This document shows, one piece after another, positions 45,448-58,325 of a stretch of DNA of 64,000 nt. This stretch comes from Cymbidium sinense (Eukaryota; Streptophyta; Magnoliopsida; Asparagales; Orchidaceae), in the NCBI GenBank assembly GCA_021442155.1, contig CM038222.1, positions 25,468,148 to 25,532,147 on the forward strand, written 5' to 3'. Below the pieces are notes generated by a model that did not search any database, was not told where the DNA came from, and saw only the letters and a list, made by a program, of their open reading frames with translations. A program made the translations under genes and the position numbers. Every line of letters starts with the position of its first letter. Within the stretch, counting starts at the first letter, position 1.

Positions 45448-47657
45448 TAAAAATCCTAAACCCTGAACTAAAACCTCAACCCTAAACCTAAAACCTTAAC
45501 CCAAAACTCTAAACCCTAAAACCTAAATCCTAAACCTTAAATCCCTAAACCCTAAACCATAAACCCGAAATCCTAAAACCTAAACCCTAAACCCTAAACC
45601 CCAAACCCTAAACATAAACCCTAAACTAACCCTAATCCCTAAACTTAAACCTAAAATAAAGTAAACCTAAACCTAAACTAAAAAAAAACCTAAAATAAAA
45701 ACCTAAACCCAAACCTATAAAAATAAAATAAAAACATAAACCTAAACCTAAAAATAAAATATAAAACCTAAACCTAAAAAATAAAATAAAAATAAAACTC
45801 AACCAAAAAATGAACTTAAACCTAAACATAAACCTAAAAAATAAAATAAAATAGAAAACCTAACTAAAATAAATAAAGTAAACTAAATGAAAATAAAAAC
45901 TAAACCTAAACCTACTGGATTACATAATTTTTTTTTTAAAAAAAAAGCCTAAACCTTATGCTAACCCTAAACCCTAATGCCTAAACACTAAACTCTAAAT
46001 CATAAACCCTAAAACCCTAAAACAATTAACGCTAAACCCTAAATCCTAAAAACCTAAAAACCTAAACATAAACTAAATAAAACCTTAAAAAATAAAAATA
46101 AAGCTAAACATAAATAAAACAAAAAAAGTAATATAAAATAAATCAAAAACCTAAACTAAATCCTAAGTCTAAACCAAAAAATAAAATAAAATAAAATAAC
46201 AAAATTAAACTAAATTAAAATAAATAAAAACCTAAAGTAAAGTAAGAAAATAAAATAAACCTAAAATAAAACCTAAATAATATAAAAACTAAACATAAAA
46301 TAAGAATGAAATATTTCTAAAATAAAATAAAATTAAAACTAAATAAAAACTAAAACCTAAACAGTTAACTTAAAAATAAAACCTAAAAATAAAAAAAAAT
46401 AAAATCTAAACTCTAAACTAAAAAAAAAACTAAACAAAAAATAAAAAAATAAACCTAAATAAAAATATAAAATAAACTAAATAAACCTAAACCTATCGAT
46501 TTACTTAATTTAAAAAAACCCTAAACCCTAAACCCTAAACACTAAATACTAAATCCTAAACCATATAACCTAAACCCTAAAACTAACCCTAAACCCCAAA
46601 TTCTAAACTCCAAACCCAAAACCCTAAAGTAACCCTAAACCATAAACCATAAACTAACCTTAAACCCTAAACTCTAAACCCTAAATAATACACCTTAAAG
46701 CCTAAACCCTAACACTAACCCTAAAACTTAAAGCCTAAACCCTAAAGCTTAAAACACTAAACCTTAAACCCTAAATTAATCCTAAACCCTAAACCCTAAA
46801 CTCCTAAAACTAAATCTAAAGTTTAAACTAACTAAACCTTATACCTAAAAATAAACCTTATAATAACCCTAAACTAAACCTAAAACTCTAATAAATAAAA
46901 CACTAAACCTAAATCTTAAGTCTAAACCTAACCTAAACCTAAACTAAAACCCTAAATAACCCTAAACCTAAACTAAATAAGAAATAACCTAAACTCTAAA
47001 CTATATACCCTAAATGCCATAAACCCTAAAATAAAACCCTAAACCTAAACCTAAATACTAAAACTCCTAAACTAAAACCCTAATTGCTAAAACCATAAAA
47101 TCTATAACCCTAAACCCTAAATCCTAAACCCTAAAGCCTAAACCCTAAACCATAAACCCAAAACCCAAAACCCTAAACCCTAAACCTTAAACCCTAAAAA
47201 CCAAGACTAAATCAAAACTAAAAATAATATAAATAAAAAACCTAAACTTAAACTAAATGGTAAACATAAACCAAACTAAAAATAAAATAAAATAAAAATA
47301 AATAAAAATGTAAACTAACTAAAAAAATTAAAGTAATCCTAAACATAAAAATCAAATAAAATAAAAACTAAACATAAAATAAAAAAATAAAATAAACCTA
47401 AAATAAAATAAAATAAAAAATAAATAAAAACCTAAACCTAAAAACTAAACTTAAAAATAAAACTGAAACCCTAAACATTAAAAAAAACTTAAACCTAAAA
47501 TAAATAAAATAAAATAAACATAAACCAAAACTAAAATAAATAAAACCTAAACCCTAAACCTGGAACCCTAAACCCTGAAACCCTAAATCCTAAACCATAA
47601 ACCCTAAACCTTAAAACCTAAAACACTAAAGCCTAAAGCCTAAACCCAAAACCCAAA
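45448..47657 (+). repeat. Composite satellite, CCCTAAA polarity
   Basis: CCCTAAA-like blocks at about 45470-45640, 45955-46060, 46510-47220 and 47540-47655 are separated by A-rich blocks. Boundary modules are at 45911-45940 and 46492-46517. The block 46510-47220 is the longest CCCTAAA-like run in the right half. 45632-45829 (minus) is compositional. Confidence 0.9.
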
Positions 47658-47666
47658 ACCAAAAAC
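47658..47666. repeat. Possible target-site duplication, left copy (LINE 47667-56953)
   Basis: ACCAAAAAC, also present at 56955-56963 just after the A tail. The sequence is simple, so chance is possible. Confidence 0.45.
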
Positions 47667-47877
47667 TGACTCTCTCTCCTCACCCACGGGGTCCTCTTTG
47701 GCGATTTCATGTTCCTTCTCATTTTCCTTACATTTTGGCCGCTTCTCGGCCCTTCTCGATCAGATTTTCAATTTTTTTGCTCTCAGTTTGGCCGCTTATG
47801 TGAGTTTACCTTGACCTCCATTGGCGGACGCGCCGTCTTCCGCACAACCAAGCTCTTCAAACTTGGAGGCGTCGGCT

Positions 47878-49221
47878 ATGGCTCCCGATTTACAAGGTTT
47901 TATGGACCCGACTCAATCCATTACTAACCTGCTGTTAAATCATTCAAAGATGCAAAATTTGGTAAGAACACTTGCTCTAATGCTTCGGTCAACTTAATTT
48001 CTACTTCTTTCCATAGAATGTCAGCTGTAATGTGCTCGATCTTGATGTGGAAAAATTGGCAAGTTTGAGTTTTCATTAGGTAAATTTTCACGACTCTTGA
48101 TAATATCCATTCCTTCTTTCATAGCCTAAAGCTCTTCGCATTTTCACTATAGGATTGATTGATCCTAGGCATATCCTTATTCCTATCTAATGATTTAGAC
48201 TACTCAGAGTCTTTGCTCATCGCTTTATTTTGTGTACAATTATCAAATGAGGCTTTGAAATGGTCACCCTCTTTTGATGTCAAAGGAATCCCTATTATTC
48301 CTTTATGGCTAGCCTTTCCAAACATGAGGATACATTATGTTACCCATCAAGTCCTATTTGGTGCTCTTTGGTAGGCCCTTCAAATTGACCAAGCCACCAT
48401 GCGGAGATCTCGACCATCAGTTTATCTTGGTTGAGATTGATATTACCAAAAAGTATCCTAAAGAAGTTTGGATCAGTTCGAAAAAATTTGGGTATAATCA
48501 GAAAGTGGAATTTGAAAATTTGCCTATTTTTGCACACACTGTAAGATCCATGGTCATGATCACTCTGAATACTTTGTGTTACACCCTAATATTAAAAAGA
48601 ATAAATTGTTGGATCCTAAACCATCTCTAGGAAATGAAAAAACCAATAAGTTCACTTATGTGCCTAAAGCTACTCAAAATGGAACTCACCCTCCTACCCC
48701 TACTCCTTTACTTATCTCGATTTGCCTATTGGAGAACAACCGAGCTTGGTAAAAATAATGATATTGAGGTTTGTGAGGAAACTAATGATAACTTATTTAA
48801 CATTGCTCCTACTTGTAATAATTTGGCATCACAAGATAATCCCTTGACTCATATGAATCATCATGGTGATTTGAATGGAAATCTCAAGTTGGATCAAAAT
48901 CTCAAAACTAATTCTGGAATTGTTCTGAAAAATGTTGATACTTTGGTGACGAACCAAAATCTGAATAATCATCAAGGAAATGAGAATGAAATTTGTTCTA
49001 TTAATGGTGTCACAACCTCTCTTTCTGTTACCCTTCAGAGTGATATCCATGCTAATCCAAATCCTTAACCTAACTCTGATACTAAAGAAGGAGAAATCAC
49101 CATTAAGAATGCTTTGACAGATAATGCTCCTATTCTGAATATCACCAATCACTCCCTTTCTGATGGAGATACATTGGACATAGATAGGCCTTTTCAAACT
49201 ATAATTAAAAAAATTTCTTAA
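47878..49221 (+). pseudogene. LINE ORF1 (gag-like zinc-knuckle protein), degenerate
   Basis: I choose the ATG at 47878 because its frame gives MAPDLQGFMDPTQSIT, which parallels the Met-Asp-Pro leader of the ORF1 at 1-1393. It continues in shifting frames through KSFKDAKFGKNT, SNDLDYSESL and DITKKYPKEVWISSKKFGY. The zinc knuckle at about 48529-48575 reads CTHCKIHGHDHSEY, so the last Cys of CX2CX4HX4C is Tyr. After a stop at 49066-49068 the tail continues with TKEGEITI and SLSDGDTLDI, equivalent to the EEGEL and SLSNGDAMDM motifs of the copy at 6261. RNA-binding role by family; inactive here. Confidence 0.83.
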
Positions 49222-49327
49222 AGCTACAATGTTCACGAATAGCTCCACTAGAATCACTCATTCTTCTTTGACTTCCCATAAATAATTGTTTCATGCTCTC
49301 TTTTTCTTCTCCTTCTATTTTTCCGTT

Positions 49328-52300
49328 ATGTCTTTTCTTTTCCTTCCATCTTATTATGATCAATTTTCTATTTGGAATGTTCAGGGTATTGGGACTCTCA
49401 CTGTCTGCAATCATGTTAGGAGCCTTTGTCGCACACATAACATAACCTTACTTGTTGTTATTGAGCCATTCATTCACTCTTCTAAGATCACTCATGTTGC
49501 TAGAGCACTTGGCTTTCAAAATTTCTTTTATAATATTAGTAATAAAGTTTGGTGTTTTTGGAATAATTTAATCAACATTTCTATTGTTGATGATCTCCAA
49601 CAATTGGTTAATGTTCAAATCTCATTGGGTGAATTCTCTGCTCTTGGTTCCTTTATCTATGCATCTTGTAATAGAGCTGGTAGGAACATCCTTTGGGATC
49701 AATTAAAAACTTTTTCCTCCTTGGTCAATAAACCCTGGTTAGTTGGGGGTAATTTCAACACTATTATCGCTTCCCCGGAAAGAAGGAGAGGTTTCTCTCC
49801 TAACATCCACTCCATGGAAGATTTTTCTAATATGATCCTCAAATGCAATCTAATTGATATTGGTTTTTCTGGCTCTGACTACACGTGGAATAACTCTAGA
49901 CTCAAGGGTTTGATAGACCCTCTTTAATTCCCTTTGGATCAATCAATGTCCCTCACTTCTATTAGCATTTGAACTTTGTCTCCACCATGCTCTTATTGAT
50001 CTCCATCAAAACTCCATCCAGTACTATATCCTCCCCCACTCCTTTTAGATTCCAAAATATGTGGACCCAACATAGTGATTTCTTTAATGTTGCTTCCACT
50101 AATTTCATGGCCCCTATTCACCCGAACAATTTCGTTAAAGGCATGATTCAGCTTTGGCTTAAGCTTAAAAGACTAAAAGAAAGCCTAAATTGGTGGAACA
50201 AGCACCATTTTAAAAATCTTTTTGCCAATCTAAAAATATGGAACAATTAGTTTTGAAGATGTGTTAACCGACCCCAAGTAAGCTTGAGTTGAACACGATA
50301 AAGATAACTTGATTAATTATCAATATGGAGGAAACCTACTGGTGGCAAAAGGCCGCTAGCAAACATATTGGTGATGGTGACAGAAATACAAGGTATTTTC
50401 ATGCTCTCTTCAAAAAAAAGGAAAGCCTTAAACTCTATTCAAAAAATTAAAAATATTAATGGTAGCTGGATCACTGATAATAATGAAATTAAAGATTCTA
50501 TCATTCAACATTTTCAAAATTTATTAAATAACAACCTTAACTTAGAACCCCTCTCCAACACCCACCTGATCTCCTCTATGATTACTAATGATGAAAACAA
50601 TTTACTGACTTTGCCTCCTATGGATAACAAGATTAGTAGTACTCTCAATAGCATGAACACTGATTCTGTTGCTGGCCCTGATGGCTATATGACTCATTTC
50701 TTTCAGCATTATTGGCCTATTATTAAGTCTGACCTTGTTGATGCTGTTGTTGATTTCTTTGATGGCAACTCTTTACCTAGATACTTTTCTAGCACTTCCA
50801 TTGTTCTCATTCCTAAAACTATTAATCTTGATACTTGGGGAGATTTTAGACCTATCAGCCTTTGCACCTTCTTTCAAAAACTCATTGCTAAATTGATTGC
50901 TAATAGAATTAGTCTGCTACTGCCTAAAATTATTTCACTTAACCAAATTGGCTTCGTTAAAGGCAGAGCTATATCGGATAACATACTTCTAGCACAAGGG
51001 CTGATTCATGATATTGATGTTCCTATCAGAGGTGGTAACATCCTTTTTAAACTAGACATCACTAAAGCTTTCGACAACCTCTCTTGGGACTTCCTCTTTC
51101 AAATTCTTCATCTGCTTAGGTTTTCTGATTATTTTATCCGTCTCATAAAAAATTGCATTACAAATGTTTGGTTTTCTGTTATCATGAATGGTGAATCCCT
51201 AGGTTTTTTTCCTTCGAAGCATGGTTTGATACAAGGGGATCCACTATCCCCCTCTCTTTTTATTATTGCTATTGAATATCGATATAGGAGTCCAAATGAT
51301 CTATTTTACAATAATCCTAGGATGCTTTATAGAACTCAAGGTGGTCTTCCTGTCTCTCATCTTAGTTTTGCTGATGACTTTATAATCTTTTGCAATGCCT
51401 CAATTTCTCACATTAAAACTATTAAGAATATTTTAAATAAATTTGGTAATGAAAGCGGTCTTTTTCTTAATGAAGGCAAAAGTTGTTTCATTCCTTCTTC
51501 TAAAATCCCTAGCAATATGACCAATCAAATCTTGAGAATTACTAATTTTCAACAACAACTTCTTATTAAATATCTTGGTGCTCCTCTTTTTAAAGGTCAA
51601 AAAGGATCTCACCTTTTTGATGAGCTAATCCAAAAAATCTCTAATAAAATTTCTGTTTGGGAATTTCACTTACTTTCATTTGGTGGTAGGCTCACTTTGA
51701 TTAAGAACACCCTTAACTCCATGACTTTGTAACTCATTCAAACCATTGTGCCGACCAACTCTATCATTAACAGAATTGAGTGGCTCATTAACAAATTTTT
51801 CTGGGGATCTAATAATTCCACTAAAAAAATGCACTAGACCTCTTGGTATAAAACCTGTGGCACTTTTGCTGAAGGTGGTCTTGGATGTAAACCAATCAAG
51901 GAAACTATCACTGCTTTTTCTTATAAACTTTGGTAGAATTTTAGGAAAAATAATAGTCTATGGGATAATTTCATGATCACAAATACTAAAAGCACCCTCT
52001 CATTTGCCTATAAAGAGAGACTCTCCTATTTGGAAAAGACTTTGTTCCATCAAATGGGAGACCGAATCCTTAATTTCCTGGGGGATTAACTCTAGCTCCT
52101 CTTTCTTTTGGCAAGACAACTAGACTGGAGGTGGGTCCATTGACGACTTACTTTCTACTCATTCCACTGCTGCTATTAAAGTGAACTCTTCCTGGCAGAA
52201 TAATATGGGGAATAATAGTAAGCTTATTGATCATATTCCTCCCTCTCTTTTAAATTAGCTTACTACTATTCTTATCATTCCTACCAATCAAGATCAGATC

Positions 52301-53400
52301 CTTTTTAAGCTTTCACATAATGGTGATTTCAACATTAAAAATGTTTGGATTCGCATTAAAGAAACCCATGATTTTTCCTATGTGTTTTCTAAACTTTGGA
52401 ACAATAATAACCCTTTCATTCTATTCTTACTATATTTTTGAAAAACATCATCCTCTCCTTATGTTGTGGGGTAAAGGTTTTCAATTTTCTTCAAAATGCC
52501 AATGTTGTTTTCACATTGAGAATGTGAACCATGTTTTGGTTAACAGGTCCATTGCTTCTAAACTTTCAATTTGGTATGATGACCTTTTTAACATTATCAT
52601 TCTCAATGGCTCCTTAAATTTATACCAACTTCTTGAAGTTTATTTTAACAACACTATTAAAGGACACATTAAAGTCATAACTGCTATCACTCTTATTTGG
52701 TTCATATGGATCGATCAAAATGATACAAAACATCGTGAGATCCCCATGAATCACATAAGGATAATTGCAAGAACTAAAAACAAAATCTGTGACTTGTTTA
52801 ATGCCAATTTATTTAATAACAATCAATTTAAAGGTTTCAAATTTGTGGCCAATAAACTGGGTTTTAACTTGCCAGATCACCACATCTGTAAAGATGACAA
52901 GATTGTTTATTGGGTTAAACCTCGTGCTAACACTATTAAAGTTAACACTGATGGCTCTGTCTCTCATAAAAGTTCAGGCTATGGTGGAATTTTTAGAAAT
53001 CTTAATGGTAAATTCCTATGTACCTTTTACCCCTTAATCCACCTTTGTTCCTTTTCTTTGAGCTCATGGCGGTCAAAGCTCTTGAGATTTGCCTTCAAAA
53101 GGTTGGCTCAATATTTGGATTGAGGTGGATGCCCGCTTGATTGATCTCTTGACTTCCACCAAAATGGGCAATATGGAATTGTACTACCTTCTTAAACAAA
53201 CTAGAACTCTTTTTACCCAACTCTACTTTAAAATCACTCATGTATGGGCATGAGGGTAATGCATGTTGATTATCCCAATGTCGGGTGCTAGATTGGATGG
53301 AATAAAATTCTTTGATCTAACCCTTCTAAACATTTGCATGGCTTGGTTAATCTCGGACAATCTTGGGTTTCCTTATCTCATTAATCTAACCTATTGGATT
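49328..53400 (+). pseudogene. LINE ORF2: endonuclease, intact reverse-transcriptase core, RNase H
   Basis: Endonuclease is open from 49328 to 49927: FSIWNVQGIGT, VVIEPF, GSFIYASCNR and VGGNFNTII (Asn in place of the usual Asp). Reverse transcriptase is open at 50368-51732: SVAGPDGYMTHFF, IPKTINLDTWGDFRPISLC, NQIGFVKGRAISDNIL, FKLDITKAFDNLSWDF, HGLIQGDPLSPSLFII and the catalytic LSFADDFIIF. After a stop at 51730 the same frame continues through EWLINKFFWGS. The Cys/His segment near 52500 reads CQCCFHIENVNHVLVN. RNase H starts with IKVNTDGSVSHKSSGYGG (about 52930) and, after a frameshift, reads FELMAVKAL, IWIEVDARLIDLL and HEGNAC. Family role: nicking target DNA and copying element RNA. The RT palm keeps its catalytic motifs; the whole frame is broken in at least five places. 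The C-terminus is approximate. Confidence 0.9.
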
Positions 53401-56135
53401 CACCTGTTTCAATACATCTTTTATTGCATGTTCATTTTCTACTTATTGTTGTTATTTCTTTGGTCTTTGCTGATGCATCAACCTATTATCCCTTATTGTT
53501 TACTTGTTGACCTCCATGGCATATGATGTTGGTTTAATTATCTTAGCTTTAATTGGGAGCTTACTTCCTCTACTATTTTTATTATTAATGTGCTGCTGCT
53601 TCTTTGGAATTTGCTGATGCATCACCATATTACTCCTTGCTGGTCCTTTGCTAAGCTAAGTGGCATCTGCTGTTGGTTTAATTATCCCAACCTTGTTTGG
53701 GGCCTTATTATTTCTTGATGCTACATCTATATTAAAGATTTAATTGTTGGTGTTGGGCTTTTGGTCCCTTTTTCTAGCAGGCTGATCTTGGAGTTGGTTT
53801 AATGTATTTGTCGAATGTATATGCTAACCCCATCTTACATATATGTAAGGAAAGAAAATGAAATACCTTTGTTATTACTAATGTTTCTTTGTAGGTTTGG
53901 TATTGTTTAATGAATTCCTTTCGTCTAATTTCTCGAGGAGGTTCTTACTTCTTTGATTTCTCTAAAGGATTTCATTGATAATACCCTTTTGAACCCTTAT
54001 GGCTCTATTGCTTTTATTGGCTTATCTATGGTTGCAATAATTGTAGTGTATTTTAACCTATGATTTGTTGGATTTATTCACTATCATGCTGGCTAACCTT
54101 GTGTTTATTAGCTATTTGTTCCCTGGTGTTCTTCAAATTATCTTTGCTATTCTCATCTAGGTTGCTGCTGATCAATTACTCTATTATTTTTTACCTTTTG
54201 GCTTTGTTAAAATTATGCAAATCCAACTTGTTGGTAATTACTATCCTGGATGTTGGTTGATCTGGATTATTACTCCTCATGTTGCTTCTGGGGTTTTATT
54301 TTGTTTTGTTAGTTGGCCTCTATTGGTTGTAGCAAGATGGCTTTTATTTTTTGCTTATTTCTTATCTCTCATTTTTAGAATGTTTGTCTTTGTTAAAACA
54401 CAGGATCTTTTGTTTTCACCGTGCTATTTTTATATCTGTTGTAGTCTTGGTCTTTCCCTTAACTATCTTTTAACTTGTATAATTTGAATGGTTGGTTTTA
54501 TGGCCAACTTTCTATTATTTTCTTTCTTGGTTGTTGGATGTTGGATCATTGAGTCTTTGTCCAAGATTCTTGGGGTTGTTTATCGTTGTGTCTTTGTTGG
54601 TGTTGTCTTGCTGATTATTTTTCCCAACCTCATATTCCCAATCTACCTAGAGAGATTTTGCAATTTCCTATTCAATTTTATTAATTCCTTGCATGTTTGG
54701 ACTTCCTTTATTGTTTTTCAGTTTTCCTTTAATGTGGTTGTGGGTTTAACTGCTAGCTTGATCATCTTTATTTGGAAGGTTTTTTCTATTAATTATCTTT
54801 TGAACCTTTTCTATTGCTACTTTACATCTCTATTTTTTATTGGAATTTTATATGGTGGGTGTGATTTTTGTTTTATTAGTACCCTTGTCTTTGTGGTTAT
54901 TATATGTTTCTTGCCTTTTGATTCTCTAACTAGTTTTGCTGTTAACAACTAGGCAACTGCTAATTTCTCCTGCTGCTGTTTTATCCCCCTTGACTCTATT
55001 CAAATGGTGCAGAACTTTGTGATTATCCATCTGATTATTTGGATCTTTACATATGCTTTATTTACTCTGAATGGGTGGACTTTTGGCCCGACTTGTTGTC
55101 TTGTGGGTTGTTGGTGATTATTAATACATTTACGGGGTTTTGGTTTATTTTGTTCAGCAAGCCTCTATTGAAGTTGTTGGCTTGGTGGCTTTTGATTTGA
55201 ATCTCCTTATTGGTTTATTATATATGCTTATCATCGAATTCTATGGACTACTTTATGCTCTTTTATCCATCTTCTTTCGTTAAACTTATATATTGCACTA
55301 TTTATTACGAATGGGTGGTTCTCACAGACTAGCTAATTTTGTTGTCTTGGCTTTGTTTGTCTTGGATATTTTCTATCCTTGTTTCTCGATTCCAATGTTG
55401 GCTCTATCTTTGTTGGTTGTAGGACTTTAGGGTCCTATATGTTAATTTCTTTGATGTTACGATTATTTTTTGGTCATTGGTGTGCTTGCTTTTGATGTTT
55501 CTATGATCTACTTGGTTACGAACTATTGCATTGTCTTCTATAATTGAGAGGCTCTATGGCCATCTTGCTGTCCCTTACTGTCTTGGCTATGGCTATCTTG
55601 GCTGCTACTGTCTTGGCTATTTTTTGTCTTGGTTATCTATTGTCTTGTTTTTTTGGATTCTAATGAGGACCCTAATTTGAATCCCCATTTTGATTTATCC
55701 TCTGGTGGGTTCCAATGTTGCACTAATTGTTTTGTTGTTGGGGTTGGCTTTCGATTGCTTATTTTTATGGGATCTTTGTTCATTTCGATACACGTGATCT
55801 ACATTAATTCTTTTTTCTATTCCCATCAGGTTCGATTAGGCTTGTCTTTTATCTCCTTGGAATGCAATACGAATGGGTGGTATGAATGGTATTTTGGTTT
55901 TTTTCTTGTGTCTTGGTTGTTTGTTGATCTGGATTATCCAATTTTTTGTCCAGCATGCTGCCGTTTGCTATCTTGCATGTTTTTGGTATTGGGTTATGCT
56001 GCCTTCCTTTACAAATGCTTTTTTCCAACTACCATTATGAATTTTAATAAGGGGTTTGTTCACATCTGCATTCATTATTATGATTGGGCTCATTTTCTGG
56101 ACTTTACTTCTAGGTTATACTTCTGGCATGAAAGA

Positions 56136-56138
<3 letters not shown>

Positions 56139-56194
<56 letters not shown>
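56139..56194. repeat. (AT)n microsatellite in LINE 3' region
   Basis: Fifty-six bases of AT dinucleotides. They are absent from the corresponding position of the LINE at 6105-13510, so they expanded after the copies separated. Confidence 0.95.
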
Positions 56195-56197
<3 letters not shown>

Positions 56198-56912
56198 GGA
56201 TGGTTTATCATACTTGCTATATCAAAGATACCTCTTGATGTTTTCTTGTGGATGGTTTTATGCTGGCCTATTTCATATGTATAAGTATCCTCATGTCAGG
56301 CATGAGACCCCTTATCTTTTAGCCCTTTGCAATTTCCTCTCTATATTATATATAGTTTTGTTTAGGTTTGCAGGTAATAAAGCCCATAAGACTTTCAACA
56401 ACTGGCTGTTATCTTCTCATAGGTTTGTTGGCTATGATGGCTGTGATGATTTCACTCTCTTTTGGTTTGGTAGTAGCTCTTGTGATGTAACCCTTCTACT
56501 GAAGTTTGGATGCGCATATTTGCATCTGCCCTAACTTGTGTGACTGAGCCTGACCCTTCTCTTTCAGAATTCTTTACTATCATTCTCAGATTATGCTATT
56601 TTTAGTTATCATTATGTCTGTATTACCATAACTCTAATTTCTTTCCGTTTACATTTTTGCAGGTGCTTCTCTATTGTCCTCTTATAGGTTTGCTCCATAG
56701 TGTCATGCATTCTCACGTCCTACAAAGCATTAGCCTTAATCTTCCTTTGGCTTTTTATGTTAATCTAATATATCTTCTGATTAGTTTAATGCCTTCTTTT
56801 GCTTTCGGATGTACTTAGAAAGGGTTTTTACTCCTTAGGCTGATTGTAGCTCTTTGAGCAGTAGTTTTGAAGTTTATCCCCTTTAAGGACCTTGTAACCC
56901 TCTTTTTGTGGC

Positions 56913-56918
56913 AATAAA
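56913..56918 (+). promoter_or_regulatory. LINE polyadenylation signal AATAAA with terminal hairpin
   Basis: AATAAA, then CCCCTACATGGGG (a CCCC/GGGG stem with loop TACAT), lies just before the A tail at 56942. The LINE at 6105 has a weaker equivalent, TTCCCAACATGGAGTT. Confidence 0.65.
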
Positions 56919-56954
56919 ATACCCCTACATGGGGTTTCCCCAAAAAAAAAAAAC

Positions 56955-56963
56955 ACCAAAAAC
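56955..56963. repeat. Possible target-site duplication, right copy
   Basis: ACCAAAAAC, two bases after the A tail; matches 47658-47666. Confidence 0.45.
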
Positions 56964-57869
56964 CCAAAACCTTAAACCTTAAAAACCTAATTTCCAAAAC
57001 CTAAAATAAATAAAACCTAAAAATAAAATAAATAAAAAACCTAAACCTAAATAAAAAAAGAAAAATAAAAAATAAAAATAAAAAGCTAAACCTAAATGTA
57101 AACATAAACCTAAACCTTAAAAAAAAATAAAATAAAAACTAAAAACAAAACTAAGACAAAATACATAAATACCTAAATAAACTAAAAAATTAAAATAAAA
57201 TCAAAAAATAAAATAAAAATAAAATCAACCTAAAATAAAATAAAATAAAAATTCAATAAAACCTAAACATAAAAAAATAATAATAATAAAACCTAAACCC
57301 TAAAATAAATAAAAAAAATAAAAATAAAATAAGCCTAAACCTGAACTAAAATAAACTAAACAAAAATAAATTAAACATAAACCTAAACCTAAAATAAACT
57401 AAACCTAAACGTAAACCTAAAAAAATAATATAAAATATAATAAGAATAAACCTAAACCTAAAAAAACCCTAAAAATAATCTTAAAATAAAAATCTAAAAC
57501 CTAAACATAAAAAAGTAAAATAAAAACTTAAACCTATAAAATAAAATAAAAATAAAAATAAACTAAAAAAATAAACATAAACCTAAATTTAAACCTAAAA
57601 ATAAACTAAAATAAAAAACCTAAACTAAAATAAATAAACATAAAATAAATAAACAAAACAAAATAAAAATAAAAAATAAACTTAAATAATAATAAAAAAT
57701 AAATTAAATAAACTAAATAAATTAAAACCTACTCGTTTCTTTAATTTAAAAGAAAAACCCTAAACCCTAAATCCTAAACCCTAAACCCTAAACACTAAAT
57801 CCTAAACCCTAAAACCTAAACCCTAAATCCTAAAACTAACCCTAAAACCTGACCCAAACAAGGCCTAAA

Positions 57870-58325
57870 CCACAAAAACCTTTAACCTGGGCCTGGCCCT
57901 AGCCTAAACCCTAAACTGAGCCCTAAAACCCTAAACACTGGGCCTCTGATCGGCCAAACATGGCTCTAATCTTGACCTGACCACTGGGCACTGGGCCTAA
58001 ACTTACCACTGGAGCCACTGAGCCCATAAACCCTAGGCCCTAAACCATGGACGATGCTGATCTGACCCTACTCCTGACCTGGGCTAACCCCAACCATTGA
58101 GCTGTGCCACAGCCAGGCCAAGATCCTGGGACTGGGCCCTGACCTGAGCCCTGAGCCATCACACTAGATCACCAATCTTGAACCACCATGGTTAGGCCAT
58201 ACTGAGCCATAAACCCTGGGCCTAAGACCTACCTAACCTAACCTGGGCCACCCAGGCCCACATGGGCCTAAACTGATGACCACTGAGCCTAGGCCAGCCA
58301 GGCTCAATGACACAAACCTAAACCT
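57870..58325 (+). repeat. GC-rich island of CCCTGGGCC/TGACC/CTGAGCC words
   Basis: Looks like a CCCTAAA block in which TAAA has become TGGG, TGAG or TGAC. No open frame or RNA was recognised. Confidence 0.7.

Larger units (their letters stand above)
53401..56941 (+). other. LINE 3' untranslated region, 3.5 kb, T-rich
   Basis: Contains a direct duplication at 53469 and 53613 (period 144), short TGTCTTGGCTAT repeats at about 55575-55650, an (AT)n tract at 56139-56194 and the conserved LINE 3' block at about 56415-56530. The open frames 54215-54487, 54488-54952 and 55629-56534 are hydrophobic through T-richness, and the last reads through the (AT)n tract. I do not regard them as genes. Confidence 0.7.
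47667..56953 (+). mobile_element. Full-length-like L1-clade LINE, least decayed copy
   Basis: About 9.3 kb. It has a GC-rich 5' untranslated region (47667-47877), ORF1, ORF2, an unusually long 3' region of about 3.5 kb, an AATAAA signal and a 12-base A tail. It sits in CCCTAAA-polarity satellite with its sense strand parallel to CCCTAAA. The reverse-transcriptase core is a single 454-codon open frame, so it is the youngest LINE here, but other parts carry stops and shifts. Confidence 0.9.

Noticed and set aside
54215..54952. Two overlapping hydrophobic frames of 90 and 154 codons
   Set aside because: Compositional effect of T-rich sequence; no motif and no conservation in the LINE at 6105.
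55629..56534. Open frame of 301 codons on the plus strand
   Set aside because: It lies in the T-rich LINE 3' region, reads through an (AT)n tract as Tyr-Ile repeats and has no counterpart frame in the sister LINE.
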